Both the position numbers and the translations under genes were made by a program. From Candidatus Gastranaerophilales bacterium HUM_9 (GTDB lineage Bacteria > Cyanobacteriota > Vampirovibrionia > Gastranaerophilales > Gastranaerophilaceae), in contig DABG01000018.1 in the NCBI GenBank assembly GCA_002103075.1, forward strand, positions 344,585-408,584: a stretch of DNA of 64,000 nucleotides, written 5' to 3'. A model generated the notes under the pieces. That model had not been told where the DNA came from, ran no database searches, and saw nothing but the letters and a program-made list of their open reading frames with translations. Below, in pieces: positions 15,947-25,888 of this stretch (positions within the stretch are counted from its first letter, which is position 1; each line of letters starts with the position of its first letter).

Positions 15947-16627
15947 ATGTTCAATGTTACAAAAACACATGAAATAACTGTCGATACGGTTATCTTAACG
16001 TTAAAAGACAATTCTCTTAAAGTTTTATTGATTAAGAGAGAAAATGAACCATTTAAAGATAAATGGGCAATCCCTGGGGGTTATGTCAAGATGTCTGAAA
16101 CTCTTGACCAAGCCGCTATGCGTATTCTTAAAGAAAAAACCAATGTTGATAACATTTATCTAGAACAACTATATACCTTCGGTGACCCTCTTCGTCACCC
16201 TGTTTCTCGTGTAATTACATGTGCATATTTTGCACTTATTCGTGCAGAAGATGTTGATGTAATTGCTGATGAAAACGTTGCTTGGCACAGAGTTGATGAC
16301 TTACCACCTCTTGCATTCGACCACAAAGAGATTATTCAATATTCTTTGAAGCGTACAAGAGAACGTCTTGAACTTTGTCCTGTAGCATATCAATTATTAA
16401 ATGAAAAGTTTACTCTTACTGAAATGCAAAGAGCTTATGAACTAATTATGGGTAAAACTCTTGATAAGAGAAACTTTAGAAAAAAAGTTATTCAAACAGA
16501 GGGGCTTATTGAATTGGGCGAATTTTCTAAATCTACCTCTAAGCGTCCTGCAAGGCTTTACACTTTTGAACATATTAGTCTTGATTCAAAAAGAGCTCAC
16601 TTTATTAAAAAGGAGAAAAGTAAATAA
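15947..16627 (+). CDS. NrtR-like transcriptional regulator with degenerate Nudix domain
   Basis: The N-terminal ~140 residues are a Nudix fold and the C-terminal ~80 a winged helix (LNEKFTLTEMQRAYELIMGKTLDKRNFRKKV), the layout of NrtR regulators of NAD metabolism. The Nudix box GGYVKMSETLDQAAMRILKEKT keeps the first glycines and the first Glu but lacks the REx2E catalytic glutamates, so it probably senses an ADP-ribose-like ligand rather than hydrolysing it. No NAD gene is adjacent. It is first in a tight run with secG (TAATG overlap), an SDR, proB and proA, which it may or may not regulate. Confidence 0.82.
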   Translation: MFNVTKTHEITVDTVILTLKDNSLKVLLIKRENEPFKDKWAIPGGYVKMSETLDQAAMRILKEKTNVDNIYLEQLYTFGDPLRHPVSRVITCAYFALIRAEDVDVIADENVAWHRVDDLPPLAFDHKEIIQYSLKRTRERLELCPVAYQLLNEKFTLTEMQRAYELIMGKTLDKRNFRKKVIQTEGLIELGEFSKSTSKRPARLYTFEHISLDSKRAHFIKKEKSK

Positions 16628-16851
16628 TGTTAAGTTTTATATGGGCTATCCAAGTTATTTCTGCGGTATTACTAATTGGTTTAATTTTAATCCACTCACC
16701 TAAAGGCGATGGACTTGCTGGTATTGGTGGTTCTGCTCAAATGTTCTCATCTCAAAAAGGTGCTGAAAAGAATTTGAACAAATTGACAACAATTGTTGCT
16801 ATTGTGTTTGTAGTTTGCGTATTCTTATTAGGATTTGGTATCGTTAAATAA
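16627..16851 (+). CDS. secG: Protein translocase subunit SecG
   Basis: A 74-residue inner-membrane protein with two membrane helices flanking the family loop HSPKGDGLAGIGGSAQMF. It assists SecYE-dependent export. The ATG overlaps the stop of the upstream regulator (TAATG), and AAAGGAG lies in the end of that gene. Confidence 0.92.
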   Translation: MLSFIWAIQVISAVLLIGLILIHSPKGDGLAGIGGSAQMFSSQKGAEKNLNKLTTIVAIVFVVCVFLLGFGIVK

Positions 16852-16853
16852 AT

Positions 16854-17555
16854 ATGAATATACTTGTAACAGGTTCAACTAGAGGAATTGGCAAGGTTAT
16901 TGCTGATGAACTCTGTAATATTGGTAATGTTTACAGAACAGGTAGAAATGAAGAGCTTCTTAAGTCCTCTAAATGTTCTGGCTATTGTGTTTGTGATTTG
17001 TCAAATAATGTTGAAGAACTTGTAGAATTTATTAAAAAAAACGAAATTGATATATTAATAAATAACGCAGGTGAATATATTTATGGTGGCATAGAAACAA
17101 TGACTTCTGAGCAAATAGAAAATATTTGTTCAACAAATCTTATTGCACCAATGAAACTTATATCAGCGAGTGTTTCGTATATGAAAACAAAAAAGTTCGG
17201 TAGAATAGTAAACATAGGTTCTATTTCTGGTGTTATGGGTGAAGCCTACGCAAGTCTTTATTCCTCAACAAAATCAGGTTTAATAGGTTTAACCAAGGCT
17301 TTGGCACTTGAACTTGCAGAATACAATATAACAGTTAATACAATTAATCCAGGTTGGGTCGATACGGAGTTGGGTAACGCATCAATTGAAGATAGTGAGT
17401 TCTCAAAAGAAGAAATCCTTGATACAATTCCGCAAAGACGTTTTGTTGAACCGATAGAAGTAGCAAACCTTGTTAAGTATCTTGTATCTAAAGAGGCAAA
17501 AGGAATTACAGGTCAATCAATCAATCTTTGTGCAGGATTGAGTGTTGGTATATAA
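16854..17555 (+). CDS. Short-chain dehydrogenase/reductase (FabG-like)
   Basis: NAD(P)H-dependent oxidoreductase of the classical SDR family, 233 residues. Cofactor motif TGSTRGIG (with the Arg typical of NADPH use), NNAG, catalytic serine in GSISG, YSSTK with the Tyr and Lys, and NPGWVDTE are present. Closest by appearance to 3-oxoacyl-ACP reductase, but it is not beside other fatty-acid genes, so the substrate is open. It starts 2 nt after secG in the same operon. Confidence 0.85.
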   Translation: MNILVTGSTRGIGKVIADELCNIGNVYRTGRNEELLKSSKCSGYCVCDLSNNVEELVEFIKKNEIDILINNAGEYIYGGIETMTSEQIENICSTNLIAPMKLISASVSYMKTKKFGRIVNIGSISGVMGEAYASLYSSTKSGLIGLTKALALELAEYNITVNTINPGWVDTELGNASIEDSEFSKEEILDTIPQRRFVEPIEVANLVKYLVSKEAKGITGQSINLCAGLSVGI

Positions 17556-17593
17556 TAGTTTTATAATTATAAAGTTTATAGTAGGATAAAATT

Positions 17594-18736
17594 ATGGATA
17601 GAAAAGAATTTTTAAATGTTCAACGTATAGTAATAAAATTAGGTACAAATGTTTTAAGAAATGAAAATGGTGACGTTGCATTATCTAGAATTTATTCTTA
17701 CATAGAAAGTATTGCAAAACTTGTTAAATCAGGTAAAGAAGTTGTTCTTGTAACTTCTGGTGCTGTTGGTTTAGGTAAGAAGAAATTAGGGCTTACAAAC
17801 ACAGACGGAATTGCACTAAAACAAGCCTGTGCATCTATTGGACAAGGAAAATTGATGTCTTTATATGAAGATGGGTTTGATTCTTACGGAATTATTGCAG
17901 GTCAAATCCTTTTAACAGAAGATGATTTTTCACAACGTAAAAAATATTTGAGTCTTAGAACAACTCTTAATAGATTGTTGGAAATGCACGCTGTGCCAAT
18001 TGTTAACCAAAACGACACAGTTACAGTGATTGAGCTTGATGAAACTTTAGAACCTGTTCAGATGTGTTTCACTGATAACGATAAATTGTCTGCACTTATT
18101 GCAAGTGAACTTGATGCAGATTTGTTGTTAATTTTATCTGATGTTGACGGATTATATGATTCCAATCCAAAAACAAATCCAAATGCAAAACTTTTAAAAG
18201 AGGTTAAAGGTGTAACAAAGGAAATACGAGCACTTGGAACAGACGCTTCTGAGGGTGGACGTGGCGGAATGAAAACTAAACTTGAAGCCGCAAGGCTTGT
18301 TACAAGGTTTGGTGGTAAGGTGCTTATTGCAAACGGCAAAATTCCTTATGTGATTGATGAGATATTTGATTACAAAGAATATGGAACTGCGTTTATACCT
18401 GATGATGAATATTTGTCAGAAAAGAAACGTTGGATTGGTTACGCAACAAATATTGTTGGGAAATTGATTGTAAATAATGGAGCTAAAAACGCTATTTTAA
18501 CCAAAGAATCAAGTTTGTTACCGATTGGTGTAATCAGTGTTATCAATGACTTTAAACGTGGTGAAGTCGTTTCTATTAGAGATGAGAATGATGTAGAATT
18601 TGCTCGTGGTATTGCAAATTATAACTCTGATGACTGTAAACGTATTATTGGCAACCATTCAAAAGAAATTTTGAAATTATTAGGGTTTAAAAACTATGAT
18701 GCTCTTATCACAAGAGATTATATAACTATTTTATAA
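17594..18736 (+). CDS. proB: Glutamate 5-kinase
   Basis: First step of proline synthesis from glutamate. The amino-acid-kinase domain (VIKLGTNVLRNENGDV, VTSGAVGLGKK, FTDNDKLSALIA, GGRGGMKTKLEAA) is followed by a C-terminal PUA domain, giving 380 residues, the normal two-domain length. AGGAT precedes the ATG. It lies directly before proA. Confidence 0.95.
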   Translation: MDRKEFLNVQRIVIKLGTNVLRNENGDVALSRIYSYIESIAKLVKSGKEVVLVTSGAVGLGKKKLGLTNTDGIALKQACASIGQGKLMSLYEDGFDSYGIIAGQILLTEDDFSQRKKYLSLRTTLNRLLEMHAVPIVNQNDTVTVIELDETLEPVQMCFTDNDKLSALIASELDADLLLILSDVDGLYDSNPKTNPNAKLLKEVKGVTKEIRALGTDASEGGRGGMKTKLEAARLVTRFGGKVLIANGKIPYVIDEIFDYKEYGTAFIPDDEYLSEKKRWIGYATNIVGKLIVNNGAKNAILTKESSLLPIGVISVINDFKRGEVVSIRDENDVEFARGIANYNSDDCKRIIGNHSKEILKLLGFKNYDALITRDYITIL

Positions 18737-18757
18737 AAATATAAAAGGGAATGTTTT

Positions 18758-20017
18758 ATGGATAAAGATTTTATAAAGTTAGCACAGAATGCAAAAAAAG
18801 CATCTGTAAAAGCACAAAATTTGTCATCAGAAATCAAAAATAAGGCATTGCTAGAAGTTGCAAACGCTCTTGATGATGCTGAAAACAGAAAAAAAATATT
18901 TGAAGCGAATAAAAAAGATTTAGAGTTCGCAAAAGAACTTGTAGAAAAAGAGGAACTAACTCAAGCGACTTTTAACAGACTTAAACTTGATGAAAACAAG
19001 ATGAGGGATATGATACAGGGGATTAAAGATATCTCAAAACTTGAAGATCCTGTAAACAAAAATCTTTTTGTAAGAGAGCTTGATAAAGGCTTAACTTTGT
19101 ACAAAGTTTCTTGTCCTATCGGGGTTTTGGGGATAATCTTTGAGGCTAGACCTGATGTAATTTCTCAGATTTCAGCATTAGCAATAAAATCTTCAAATGC
19201 TGTTATTTTAAAGGGTGGTAAGGAATCAAAGAATACTAACACTGTTATATTAGAGGTTATTAATTCTGCTTTGAATAAGATTAAAGAATTTCCTGAAAAC
19301 TTCTTGAACCAAGTTTATACAAGAGAAGATGTAGCCAAAATGCTTGAGGCTGATAAATATATTGATTTAATTATTCCACGAGGTGGAAACAGACTTGTTA
19401 AGTTCATCAAATCAAATACAAAAATTCCTGTATTGGGTCATGCTGACGGGATTTGTCATATTTATGTAGATGAAAGTGCTGATTTAGAAAAAGCAAAACG
19501 TATTGTTATCGATGCAAAAACACAATATCCAAGTGCTTGTAATACTGTTGAAACTTTGCTAATTAATAAAGGTTTTAAGTATGCAATTGAGTTGTTAGAT
19601 GCAATAAAATCAGCTGGTGTAGAACTTATTCATAACCCAGAAAGCTGGCACAAGGAATATTCTGATTTAAAATTGGCTTATAAATACGTTGATAGCGTTG
19701 ATGAGGCTATTGAACATATAAACGAATATGGTTCAGGTCATACAGAATCAATAATTACAGAAAACGAAAAAAATGCTAAATTATTTATGAATTTGGTTGA
19801 TTCAGCTGGGGTTTATCACAATGTATCAACTAGGTTTGCTGATGGGTTTAGATATGGATTTGGTGCAGAAGTTGGTATTTCTACAAACAAAACTCATGCT
19901 AGAGGTCCTGTAGGAATTGATGGACTTGTTATTTATAAATACAAACTTGTTGGTGACGGTCATATTGTTGCAGAATATGTTGATGGCACTAGAACTTTTC
20001 ACCATAAAGATTTATAA
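18758..20017 (+). CDS. proA: Gamma-glutamyl phosphate reductase
   Basis: Second step of proline synthesis, NADPH-dependent. The catalytic cysteine is in QYPSACNTVETLL, with further signatures GVLGIIFEARPDV, ILKGGKE, IPRGGNRLVKFI and GFGAEVGISTNKTHARGPVG. 419 residues is normal. AAGGGA precedes the ATG, 21 nt after proB. proC is not in the window. Confidence 0.96.
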   Translation: MDKDFIKLAQNAKKASVKAQNLSSEIKNKALLEVANALDDAENRKKIFEANKKDLEFAKELVEKEELTQATFNRLKLDENKMRDMIQGIKDISKLEDPVNKNLFVRELDKGLTLYKVSCPIGVLGIIFEARPDVISQISALAIKSSNAVILKGGKESKNTNTVILEVINSALNKIKEFPENFLNQVYTREDVAKMLEADKYIDLIIPRGGNRLVKFIKSNTKIPVLGHADGICHIYVDESADLEKAKRIVIDAKTQYPSACNTVETLLINKGFKYAIELLDAIKSAGVELIHNPESWHKEYSDLKLAYKYVDSVDEAIEHINEYGSGHTESIITENEKNAKLFMNLVDSAGVYHNVSTRFADGFRYGFGAEVGISTNKTHARGPVGIDGLVIYKYKLVGDGHIVAEYVDGTRTFHHKDL

Positions 20018-20041
20018 TAATTATAAAATATTGGAGAATGT

Positions 20042-20308
20042 ATGAAAAAATTTTTATTGATTTGTTTTGTGTTAGGCGTAACGAACATTAGTTCTATTGG
20101 TGCAGTGAGTTTTGGAGTTGAACAAAGAGAAAGTATTTTACCAGAAATCACTCCTCCACCGATGAATTCTTGTGAAAAACAAGAAAAATTGGAGATTAAA
20201 GAGCAAGTTAATCATTATGACAATGTGCCTATTTTTAATCATAATGAAAACAGAAAAGTTAATATTATTTTGAAACAACCAAGTGCAAAATTAGGTACAC
20301 AGCAATAA
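20042..20308 (+). CDS. Small secreted protein of unknown function
   Basis: An 88-residue protein with a Sec signal peptide (MKKFLLICFVLGVTNISSIGA) and a short polar, proline-containing mature part. TTGGAGA precedes the ATG, 24 nt after proA, so it may be the last gene of the proBA operon. No family recognised. Confidence 0.6.
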   Translation: MKKFLLICFVLGVTNISSIGAVSFGVEQRESILPEITPPPMNSCEKQEKLEIKEQVNHYDNVPIFNHNENRKVNIILKQPSAKLGTQQ

Positions 20309-20319
20309 GGTGAAAGTAA

Positions 20320-20450
20320 GAACCGTATTGTGTTCCCACTACTGTCCATGATGATTTAAACTATTTTAAACTGTCATTCAGAGCGGTTTATAAGTATTTA
20401 TTTATAGTAAGCGAAGAATCCCTGTGTGTATATATAAATCTCATACAAAT
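20320..20450. repeat. Dispersed intergenic repeat (degenerate)
   Basis: Contains GTCATTCAGAGCGG and AAGCGAAGAATCCCTG, pieces of the dispersed GTCATTC...GCGAAGAATC repeat found between genes in many bacteria; a related copy is at 42105-42215. Confidence 0.55.
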
Positions 20451-20513
20451 AATTGAACATATAAGTTGTGAAATGTGTTATACATGTAGTGTATAGTACT
20501 ATATTTATGACTT

Positions 20514-21338
20514 ATGGCAGATAATTATCAAAACAGAATAGGTAATTTAGGTTCTGGGTATATCAATACTCAGCCAAATTCTGCTGTTCAAAATAATGTT
20601 AATCAACAACCAAATATCAATCAACCGCAAGAGAATAAGCCGGAGCCAAAAGAAAAGGGTGTTAGTATTCCAAGTCAAACACGCTTGAATGCATTGGATT
20701 CAACTTTGCTTGAAAACGAAGCATATCAAGATATTGACGATGATAACTTTAAGACTGAGTATCGGATTAATGTGCTTGAACAAAAGATTAGAACATTGGA
20801 TAACGATATTCAAAACGCCAAAAGTATCAATGATTTACAAAAGGTTGATGTCTTGACTATGCGTAAACATTCGCTTCAAAACGAGTTGAGAAAACTCAAT
20901 TCTGACTACGAAAGCTCTGATATAACAACAAGGCTCTCTGGTGACATTACTAATATACTTAACCAAAAACCTAAAGGATTGACTAATGTTGTATCAAAGA
21001 TAAAAGGGTTTATTGGGTCAAAGATACTTTCTAAGATATCAAAGAGCTTTAATAATAATCAAGACGTTAAGTCAGCACTTTCAAAGTTGAAGACATTGAA
21101 TAAGAATGTTGATGAATTAATAACTATGCAAACTCCTTATGGTGAGGCAGATGAGTGGTATGACAAGTTGTCTGACTATTTGAATACAGCAAATGTTATA
21201 CATTTTCAGATATCAAAGACAGTGGGTACACCAACATTTTTTGATACGATTAGCTCTATTGATAAACAGAAGTTGAATAAACAAAGAAAAAACAGCAGTA
21301 ATTTCAATAACATGGCAAACAAACCACCTATGATGTAG
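20514..21338 (+). CDS. Coiled-coil protein of unknown function
   Basis: A 274-residue soluble protein. Residues 1-50 are Asn/Gln/Pro-rich and probably disordered; residues ~85-135 form a heptad-like segment (YRINVLEQKIRTLDNDIQNAK), and the C-terminus is again Asn-rich. No signal peptide or membrane segment and no recognised family. It lacks a clear ribosome-binding site before the ATG. Confidence 0.6.
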   Translation: MADNYQNRIGNLGSGYINTQPNSAVQNNVNQQPNINQPQENKPEPKEKGVSIPSQTRLNALDSTLLENEAYQDIDDDNFKTEYRINVLEQKIRTLDNDIQNAKSINDLQKVDVLTMRKHSLQNELRKLNSDYESSDITTRLSGDITNILNQKPKGLTNVVSKIKGFIGSKILSKISKSFNNNQDVKSALSKLKTLNKNVDELITMQTPYGEADEWYDKLSDYLNTANVIHFQISKTVGTPTFFDTISSIDKQKLNKQRKNSSNFNNMANKPPMM

Positions 21339-21372
21339 TTTTTGAATATAATCGATTTAAAGCAATTGTATA

Positions 21373-22521
21373 TTATTCAGTATAGTCTTCGTAATCTCTT
21401 GTTCTGTATAAGTTAGCTTTTTTCTTGCTTACACGTTCATTTTTTCGCTTGGTTCTATTTGAAACTCCTTTATAAGCGTTATCAATAGAAACCTTTACAA
21501 GTTCCTTTTTTGTCAATCTATCCTTAAATGTTAGCCAATATGTGCCTTTAACATCATGTACAGAAAACGATATCTTACCAATCAATCTATCACCCACCTT
21601 AATTTGTTCGAACATCAAATTGGTGTTTCCAAATACAGATGGGTAAAAAACTTGGTTAAATTCATTACTAAGCGTTATATCCATACCAGAAAAAGTTTTA
21701 TCAGACAAATTTTCTATTTTAAGTGTCAAAGTAATAGTATTTGGTTCACCAAAAGGGTCTTTCTCATACTGAACATTAGTAATTTCTACATTAAACCCAT
21801 CATATTTCATCTCTTCTTGTAGAAGAGCCTCATCTTTATAAACAGGTAAAGTTACCGCTGTTTTAAGTTTAATCTTAATCTGATCCCCTGGGGTAATTAA
21901 TGCATTTTTACCTTTTCTCCATAAAGACATTGCAAGTCCTACTGTGCCACCAATTGCAGCACCACCAGCAACAGTATATCCTTGTGACGCAATAGCTGCC
22001 TCAAGTCCAAAGAGGTTCAAAGCATACCAACCGCCAACTAATCCGCCGACTGTCGTATACCCAACATCTGTTGCAACGATTTTCCCAAACTCTTTTACAG
22101 GGTTTAGTTTTGTACTCATTCCGCCCTCAATAGGAATTTTTCTTCCGTCTGGTGTGATTAAATAATCAAAATTCAATGAAATAGAACCGTTTCTTCCTAA
22201 TCGTTTTGCTTCTTTTGTCTGATAAATTACACCGTGTGCAACTGTTCCTTTGGGCAAAACAACCCCATTTTTACCTACGTCATTTGTGACTTTCGCAAAA
22301 AATTCATCACCCTCAATTGAGAAATTTGTGTCAATTACTTTATCTACAGTAAGTTCAATCACTTGTTTTTCATCAATTTTTTTATATTCGCCTGTGAATG
22401 TTTGAGTAGGAAGTGGTTGTTCAACTGTTTCCATAACGCTACCACGTAAAATATCTGCGTAGCATTCTAGGTTGTTGAACAAAAATAGAACCATTATTAA
22501 TATTGATAAAAACTTTTTCAT
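21373..22521 (-). CDS. Secreted/envelope protein of unknown function
   Basis: A 382-residue protein with a Sec signal peptide (MKKFLSILIMVLFLFNNLECYA). The middle (~155-205) is a Gly/Ala-rich hydrophobic stretch (VGGLVGGWYALNLFG, AGGAAIGGTVGLAMSLW) resembling a glycine zipper that could insert in a membrane. The N-terminal domain has a beta-strand GTVAHGVIYQ motif as in organic-solvent-tolerance/TrbI-like barrels, and a C-terminal beta domain is followed by a basic tail. Exact role unknown. Confidence 0.65.
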   Translation of the reverse strand: MKKFLSILIMVLFLFNNLECYADILRGSVMETVEQPLPTQTFTGEYKKIDEKQVIELTVDKVIDTNFSIEGDEFFAKVTNDVGKNGVVLPKGTVAHGVIYQTKEAKRLGRNGSISLNFDYLITPDGRKIPIEGGMSTKLNPVKEFGKIVATDVGYTTVGGLVGGWYALNLFGLEAAIASQGYTVAGGAAIGGTVGLAMSLWRKGKNALITPGDQIKIKLKTAVTLPVYKDEALLQEEMKYDGFNVEITNVQYEKDPFGEPNTITLTLKIENLSDKTFSGMDITLSNEFNQVFYPSVFGNTNLMFEQIKVGDRLIGKISFSVHDVKGTYWLTFKDRLTKKELVKVSIDNAYKGVSNRTKRKNERVSKKKANLYRTRDYEDYTE

Positions 22522-22644
22522 AACTCACCTTTGATATTATTATACACTCTTTTGTAACGAAAATATATAAATATTTTTAATATTTGACTTTACGATTGTT
22601 TTTGTCGTAATATAGTTTGTAGAGGACAATTAGGAGTAATTTTT

Positions 22645-23205
22645 ATGGCTTCACAACAAAGTAATATCTATAATTTATTATCAGAACTTGAAGCAGTGCT
22701 AGATAGAGGTTTCCCTCTATTGTCAAACTACCTTGTTGTTGTTAAACGTGACGCTGTTGAATCATTGGTAGATAGTATTTATGCATCTTTGCCAACAGAA
22801 GTTCAAAATGCAAAATCATTACTTAAACATTGTGATGAAATGCAAATGGAGGCTCAACAACGTGCTCAAAAAATGATTTCTGATGCACAAACAGAAGCAT
22901 CAAAGTTGCTTAGCGAGTCTGTTCTTTTACAAGAAGTTCAAAGAAAAGCAAAAGAATTCCAAGAACAAGTTATCGCTGAATGTGAAGAAATTAAAAGAAA
23001 AGCTATGGAAGAAGCTGATGCTATCCGTATGCAAGCAAGAGAAGAAGTTAACCGCACAAAAGAGGGTGCAAGCGTTTACGCTGAAAATGTGTTGGCTAAC
23101 TTAGAACAAAATTTAAACCAATTACAACAAATTGTTAAAAGTGGACAAGTTCAATTAGAACGTCAACGTACAAATGCTGATTCAAACAATTTTGTTGATA
23201 TGTAA
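22645..23205 (+). CDS. Coiled-coil protein resembling DivIVA/ATP-synthase b-like stalks
   Basis: A 186-residue helical protein. The N-terminus (NIYNLLSELEAVLDRGFPLLSNYLVVVKRDAVESLVDSIYASLP) matches a short conserved helical pair found in cyanobacterial and Firmicute proteins often labelled ATPase; the rest is a long Ala/Glu/Lys/Gln coiled coil. No membrane helix. Such proteins are thought to have a cell-envelope or division scaffold role, but this is inference. GGAG precedes the ATG. Confidence 0.7.
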   Translation: MASQQSNIYNLLSELEAVLDRGFPLLSNYLVVVKRDAVESLVDSIYASLPTEVQNAKSLLKHCDEMQMEAQQRAQKMISDAQTEASKLLSESVLLQEVQRKAKEFQEQVIAECEEIKRKAMEEADAIRMQAREEVNRTKEGASVYAENVLANLEQNLNQLQQIVKSGQVQLERQRTNADSNNFVDM

Positions 23206-23237
23206 GATTCTTATAAAAACAGATAAGTTGGATTATT

Positions 23238-23265
23238 AACTTCTGAGTACTCAGAAGTTTTTTAT
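23238..23265 (+). terminator. Terminator of the coiled-coil gene
   Basis: AACTTCTGAG and CTCAGAAGTT form a perfect 10-bp stem around TA, followed by six T's. Confidence 0.85.
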
Positions 23266-23366
23266 TGTTTTGAAATTCTTAAGATTATTTTTGATAAATC
23301 CGCTCTCATTTGCATATTGATATATCCACCTCAATTTAATAGGACAAACTAATATGAGAATTGTTG

Positions 23367-23615
23367 ATGAGTGAAGATTTAAAAATTTTTGAAGAAAATA
23401 AAGTTAGGTCTTATTATGATGAAAATTCTGAACATTGGTATTTTTCAATAATAGATATAGTTAGTATTCTTACAGAAAGTAAAAAACCAAGAAGATATTG
23501 GAGCGATTTAAAGACAAAACTTGCTGATAATGAGGGATTTAGTCAGTTGTGCGAAAAAATCGTACAACTGAAATTAAAGTCAACAGATGAAAAAAATAAA
23601 ATACTGATTGTGTAG
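23367..23615 (+). pseudogene. Truncated BRO-family (phage antirepressor-type) protein
   Basis: The first ~75 residues read as the N-terminal BRO domain: (W)YFSIIDIVSILTESKKPRRYWSDLKTKL followed by LCEKIVQLKLKSTDEKNK. Full-length relatives continue for 150 or more residues; this frame ends at ILIV just past the first domain. Start at the ATG at 23367. A leftover of a mobile element is the most likely reading, although a short single-domain form cannot be excluded. Confidence 0.6.
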
Positions 23616-23769
23616 AGGTAGAAACTTAATTGTAACGAAATGTAAAACATGTAAACCATGATGAAATCTGGGTTTCAGACAAAACTTTATAGAAGTAAGA
23701 GAGCAAATAGCAATCTAATAAGTAAGATTACCTAAGTTAAGTTTGGGTATAAATACAGGAGCATTTATC

Positions 23770-25764
23770 ATGTCTAGTCCAGTTAACAACAACATCAATG
23801 ATACCGCTTACAGTAATATTCAAAAAGCAACGGTGCATGCTTCAAAAGATGGTAATAGTGATGCAAAAGTTTCATTTCAAGAATCTGGTGGAAATTCTAT
23901 TTTTAGCCAAACTGAAACTAATATGAATGCTGCGTTAGATAAAGCTGTTAATGATTCTACACGTCTTTCTCATGATTTAAAAAATAATGCAAATACAAAA
24001 TCAATTGTTCAAAAATATCTTGGAAACACTTCTTTTTCTACATTGATGAATAAATTTTCAAGTTTTTCTGATATAACATACAAAGCTGTAGAAATCAATG
24101 ATTCAGAAAATAAAGCAGATGTACAAGCTCAAATTGATAATTTAATTGATAAGCAAATCAATGGCCAAGTTGCAAAAGTCAATACTGAAGTAACAAGTGC
24201 ATACACAAGAGCATTAGAAACTGCGTTAAAACAAGCTGAAAACGAACTTGTTGGCGATAAAGATTTAGAAAACAAAGACGGTTCAAATACTGTAAAAGAT
24301 GATAATTATAAAAATTTGGAAAATATTTCTTACCATCGATCAACAGAAGAAGCAACTAAAAAAGAACATACTGATGTTTCAACCTTTAATAGTAGTGCAA
24401 AAGGTGCCGAAAATCAGTCTAAAGGATATCAAAGCACAGTAGCTTACTTGGAAGCAAATGGAGCTAAAGCCAAAACGAAATTGGTAAACGGTCAAGAACA
24501 AACTGTTTATAAAATTAAAGATGATCAAGGTACAAGATATGTAACTGTTGATGATGCAGGTCAGGTTCACGACTTAGATAAAAATAAAGGCTTCTTGCGT
24601 TCAAGCAAGTTCACAACAACTGACTCTATTCAAGTTGCAAAAGAAGACGCCGCAATCAATGGAGCTATAGCCCATGATGAGAATGGTAACGGTCTTGCAA
24701 ATGCAAAAGTCAAGGTTCGTAATGTTGATGGACAAAAACAATCTGTATTGACATGGAAAGATGAAAACGGACAAAAACACTCACGAGTAATTGACCACGA
24801 CAATCAATCAGGTCTATCATCATCTATGGAGGTTCATCAGGTTAATGCAGGCGGACGTGCAAAATATGCTAGTGATGTTTCAGGTCTAGGAGCATTGGCT
24901 AATAAAGATACAAATGATGATGTCAAATTCAATGATAGTCCGCACAGATTCCAAAATGGAACTTGGACAGATGAAACTGGCGAAACTCATGCAGATAACG
25001 TTACAACTCAACACGGTCGTATGAAACTTGATAAAGCTAATACCGGAAGTGCGGTTGATAATATTGTGACAAGTGCAGTTAAATCAGGTGCAAAAGCTAC
25101 TCAACAAGGTGATATTACTGAAATAAAATTCCCTAACGGTCGCACATACACTATTGATAAATCTGATAACGTAAGTGCTAATAAGACAATGCGTTTGGTT
25201 CAAGCAGAAATCGGCAGAACTCAACAACTCAACGTAAAAACTAACGAAAATACAGTGACTGCTGATACCTCAAAAATTGTTGAAGACGGCAGAGCAGATA
25301 CAAACTTAAGAGAAAATCATATTTTTGAAAAATGGTCAAATAGCTCTGGAAATGTAAAAGATGTCGGTGTAAATTCACCACAAAATCATACTCCATCAGC
25401 CGGTGGTAAAGGCAAAGTAAATTCTGTCCGATATGGTAGCAATATTTCAAGAGCACAATTCGCTCAAGAAGGCTGGAAAGCTAGTGCTGGCAGAACCGCT
25501 GAAAATGAAATCTTGGCGAAAATGGACTCTGCTGACGTAAAAGGCAATGAAAAATCTGTAAGAAACTTGAAAACGTCAGAAGAATTTGCAATAAGATTCT
25601 TAAAAGCAAAAGGTCTAGATGCTAAAAATTATGATACTAAGAAATTAGCAGCTGCTTTGGCTGATGCTAACCCAAGTTTCTTTGATAAAGACGGAAATAT
25701 GTATAGAAATGCAGATTTCTCAAGATTGAACTTGCCTAAGAAACTTGAAAGATATGAAGCATAA
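23770..25764 (+). CDS. Large protein of unknown function, possible surface or effector protein
   Basis: A 664-residue acidic, Asn/Asp/Lys-rich protein. I start it at the ATG at 23770 (MSSPVNNNINDTAYSN) behind AGGAG; the frame is open 27 nt further up. The N-terminal ~150 residues are helical, the centre is a strand-rich region with several TYTID/VTVDD/RVIDHD turns resembling repeated beta-hairpins, and the C-terminal ~95 residues (RTAENEILAKMD ... FLKAKGLDAKNYDTKKLAAALADANPSFFDKDGNMYRNADFSRLNLPK) look like a separate small domain with LysM-like character. No Sec signal. No family recognised. Confidence 0.65.
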   Translation: MSSPVNNNINDTAYSNIQKATVHASKDGNSDAKVSFQESGGNSIFSQTETNMNAALDKAVNDSTRLSHDLKNNANTKSIVQKYLGNTSFSTLMNKFSSFSDITYKAVEINDSENKADVQAQIDNLIDKQINGQVAKVNTEVTSAYTRALETALKQAENELVGDKDLENKDGSNTVKDDNYKNLENISYHRSTEEATKKEHTDVSTFNSSAKGAENQSKGYQSTVAYLEANGAKAKTKLVNGQEQTVYKIKDDQGTRYVTVDDAGQVHDLDKNKGFLRSSKFTTTDSIQVAKEDAAINGAIAHDENGNGLANAKVKVRNVDGQKQSVLTWKDENGQKHSRVIDHDNQSGLSSSMEVHQVNAGGRAKYASDVSGLGALANKDTNDDVKFNDSPHRFQNGTWTDETGETHADNVTTQHGRMKLDKANTGSAVDNIVTSAVKSGAKATQQGDITEIKFPNGRTYTIDKSDNVSANKTMRLVQAEIGRTQQLNVKTNENTVTADTSKIVEDGRADTNLRENHIFEKWSNSSGNVKDVGVNSPQNHTPSAGGKGKVNSVRYGSNISRAQFAQEGWKASAGRTAENEILAKMDSADVKGNEKSVRNLKTSEEFAIRFLKAKGLDAKNYDTKKLAAALADANPSFFDKDGNMYRNADFSRLNLPKKLERYEA

Positions 25765-25830
25765 AAAATTCCTGTAAGTATTTAATATTTAAACATTCTT
25801 TATGGTGTTTGTAAATAAGTTTATAATAAC

Positions 25831-25868
25831 AAACAAGGCGATTTTGCGTATGCAAAATCGCCTTGTTT
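25831..25868. terminator. Bidirectional terminator
   Basis: A 17-bp stem (AAACAAGGCGATTTTGC and its complement) with a GTAT loop between convergent genes. The core AACAAGGCGA recurs in the terminator at 49432. Confidence 0.85.
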
Positions 25869-25888
25869 CACAAAAATCTTTTATCTAA

